Assembly (NCBI RefSeq): GCF_013752535.1
Contig: NZ_CP058348.1
Span: 3,100,001 to 3,164,000 of the forward strand
Reading direction: 5' to 3'
Length of the DNA stretch: 64,000 nt
Source: Bdellovibrio sp. KM01
Lineage (GTDB): Bacteria; Bdellovibrionota; Bdellovibrionia; Bdellovibrionales; Bdellovibrionaceae
Below, piece by piece: positions 62,499 to 64,000 of the stretch (its first letter is position 1; each line of letters starts with the position of its first letter). A model generated the notes under the pieces. The model saw nothing but the letters and a program-made list of their open reading frames with translations. It did not search any database and was not told the DNA's origin. Made by a program: the position numbers and the translations under genes.

Positions 62499-63731
62499 AT
62501 GAACCAAGCTTTACTAAAACACATGGGTGAAAACCCGAAAACCTATCAAGTCAGTGACTTTCTGACAGTCGGCAAAGACGCCCAATGTCAGATTCAAATC
62601 TTCGGAGAAGAACTCGCCGAGCGCCACTTTAGAATCGAGCGCCGCGAGCAAACCTACTACATCCGAGACCTTAGAAGCCCCCAGGGAACCTATCTAAATA
62701 ATGCCCGTATTATGGAAGCGATCCTACAAGAAGGCGATATTATCCGCGCCGGCAGTCAGGAACTTTTATTTACCTATAAAACCGGCGAGGAATCTTCGGA
62801 ATTTCCTTTAAAAAGTAAAAACGAAGTTTGGAATGAAGAATTGCAAAGTCTTCGTCACGTCGCCGTCACTGAATTCCCTGTCCTTATTCTTGGTCCTTCC
62901 GGGACCGGCAAAGATGTTATTGCTCAAGCCCTGCACAACGAAAGCTTGCGCAAGAACGCAAACTTTATGAGTGTGAATTGCAGCGCTTTAAGTGAAACGT
63001 TGATCGAGTCCGAACTCTTTGGTCACGTGAAAGGCAGCTTTACTGGTGCTATTTCTGATCGTAAGGGGGCTTTTGAAGCCGCCCGTGGCGGAACTTTGTT
63101 CCTGGATGAAATCGGTGATCTTTCCTATGCTCTGCAAGCGAAACTCTTGCGAGCACTGGAAAATGGCGAAATTCGTCCGGTGGGAGCAGACCGCAACATC
63201 AAAACTGATGTGCGAATCATCGCTGCCACTCATCAAAGCTTGCCTGAAAAAATTCGTGAAGGTGCTTTCCGTGCCGACTTGTATTTCCGTTTGAATGTCG
63301 TGACAGTGACCCCGCCCGCACTGGTTCACCGCATGGAAGACTTTGAAGACCTGCTTTACATGTTTGCTAAAAAAATGCGCGTGCGTTTTTCATTTGGCGC
63401 CATTGCCCGTCTGAAAAAGCATCCATGGCCAGGTAATATCCGTGAATTGAAAAATCTGGTCACACGCACGGCGGCCCTTTATCCTCGGGAGCATATCGAA
63501 GAGAAACATATCGAAAAGCTTCTGGATAAAACGTTGCTGACTCCGACTGAAGCCGAGTCCACCAACGATATTCCTGTAATTAAAGAGATTGAAAAACAAA
63601 TGATCATCAAACGTTTGACGGCCAATCGTGGCAATCAACGTCGCACAGCTGCTGATTTAGGAATGCCCAAATCCACTCTGCACGATCGCTTGAAATACTA
63701 TAATATCAAGGTGGAAAACTTTAAGGTTTAA
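62499..63731 (+). CDS. FHA-domain sigma54-dependent transcriptional activator
   Basis: The 410-aa protein starts at ATG 62499, with gaaggag eight bases upstream; the longer frame from 62409 lacks a site. It has an FHA domain (~18-95; FLTVGKDAQCQIQIFG, AERHFRIERRE, DLRSPQGTYLNN), which binds phosphothreonine. The AAA+ domain follows with Walker A GPSGTGKDV (132-140), GHVKGSFTGAIS as the sigma54-contact loop, Walker B GTLFLDEIGDL and HPWPGNIRELKNL. It ends in a Fis-type HTH (NRGNQRRTAADLGMPKSTLH). It has no receiver domain, so phospho-signals would reach it through FHA. Confidence 0.93.
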   Translation: MNQALLKHMGENPKTYQVSDFLTVGKDAQCQIQIFGEELAERHFRIERREQTYYIRDLRSPQGTYLNNARIMEAILQEGDIIRAGSQELLFTYKTGEESSEFPLKSKNEVWNEELQSLRHVAVTEFPVLILGPSGTGKDVIAQALHNESLRKNANFMSVNCSALSETLIESELFGHVKGSFTGAISDRKGAFEAARGGTLFLDEIGDLSYALQAKLLRALENGEIRPVGADRNIKTDVRIIAATHQSLPEKIREGAFRADLYFRLNVVTVTPPALVHRMEDFEDLLYMFAKKMRVRFSFGAIARLKKHPWPGNIRELKNLVTRTAALYPREHIEEKHIEKLLDKTLLTPTEAESTNDIPVIKEIEKQMIIKRLTANRGNQRRTAADLGMPKSTLHDRLKYYNIKVENFKV

Positions 63732-64000
63732 TGACGGCGGTTTTATAAAAGATCCTGCGCACTTTACCCTTGGTCAGGATCTTATTGATTTCTTTGCGAA
63801 GGCGTTCGCACAACATCTGCTTGCCTTCGGCCGAAGACAATTGATCGTAATTCATATCCTCAACGACTCTTAAAAACAAATCTTTCACTTCAGGCTCGCG
63901 GTCTTTAATTTCAACGACCACGTCGGCGTCCGTGCCCTCGACATAAAACTCCAGGGCGGCCATCGGGTTCGGGCCTGACTGTGAAGACTTACGAATGTTC
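63721..64000 (-). CDS. FliL-like flagellar basal-body protein (5' part beyond the window)
   Basis: The frame stays open from 63721 to the window edge; an ATG at 63961-63963 is probably internal, because the upstream codons read NIRKSSQSGPNP without a stop. The visible ~93 residues match the C-terminal FliL domain: YVEGTDADVVVEIKDREPEV, then LSSAEGKQMLCERLRKEINK, ILTKGKVRRIFYKTAVIK. FliL supports flagellar stator function. Its stop overlaps the convergent regulator gene by 11 bases. Confidence 0.75.
   Translation of the reverse strand, partial: NIRKSSQSGPNPMAALEFYVEGTDADVVVEIKDREPEVKDLFLRVVEDMNYDQLSSAEGKQMLCERLRKEINKILTKGKVRRIFYKTAVIKP

Overview
The window reads as a chromosomal segment of a Bdellovibrio-like predatory bacterium (Bdellovibrionota). 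This is inferred from gene content: a Myxococcus-type Glt/Agl gliding cluster, a type IV pilus pilMNOPQ operon, a complete rRNA operon with Gram-negative processing signals, Kdo/LPS genes, many predicted lipoproteins and outer-membrane barrels, and FliG-like and FliL-like proteins. Base composition looks moderate and even. I see no insertion sequence, prophage, integrase or CRISPR array. Most genes lie on the minus strand.

Layout. 1-8957: accessory envelope genes: a branched-chain amino-acid-type binding protein (cut by the left edge), a YceI-like protein, a putative papain-like exported protein, an OmpA-family porin, an exported alpha/beta hydrolase, a FliG C-domain-like protein with a coiled coil, a VWA lipoprotein and a membrane-anchored unknown. 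9055-14609: rRNA operon transcribed leftwards, in the order tRNA-Ala, promoter, 16S, tRNA-Ile, 23S, 5S, terminator. Long inverted repeats that can form the processing stalks flank both 16S and 23S. 14763-17610: an unknown conserved-looking gene, a cupin, rarA and a small exported protein.

17677-26802: a lipoprotein gene and pilQ-pilP-pilO-pilN-pilM, then prepilin peptidase pilD, translationally coupled to an ABC-2 permease and its ATPase, and a PhnD-like binding protein that overlaps carB. 26799-32685: pyrimidine genes pyrB, carA, an unknown gene, a terminator, then carB. 32721-38597: three paralogous type I signal peptidases (lepB), a small exported protein, lepA and metK with its own promoter. 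38713-45164: a histidine kinase, hpf, an MTA/SAH nucleosidase-like gene, apt, a perfect 29-bp inverted repeat, rpoN, lptB and an oversized lptC.

45183-56848: a ten-gene block that matches the Glt/Agl gliding motor (MotA/TolQ protein, two ExbD/TolR proteins, FHA-TonB protein, three TPR proteins, a small exported protein, two outer-membrane barrels). It sits between kdsC and lptC, so it interrupts the common proteobacterial order kdsD-kdsC-lptC-lptA-lptB-rpoN-hpf. 56852-62335: kdsC, a TonB-like gene, kdsD, pyrG with a lysine-rich N-terminal extension, kdsB and engB. 62499-64000: an FHA-domain sigma54 activator on the plus strand whose 3' end overlaps a convergent FliL-like gene cut by the right edge.

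Taken together the right half is an envelope locus: Kdo synthesis, LPS export, a proton-driven trans-envelope gliding machine, and sigma54 with an FHA-coupled activator. The strongest candidate for an unusual system is the gliding motor embedded in the LPS/sigma54 locus. The orphan FliG-like coiled-coil protein and the binding protein paired with an ABC-2 transporter are also worth attention.
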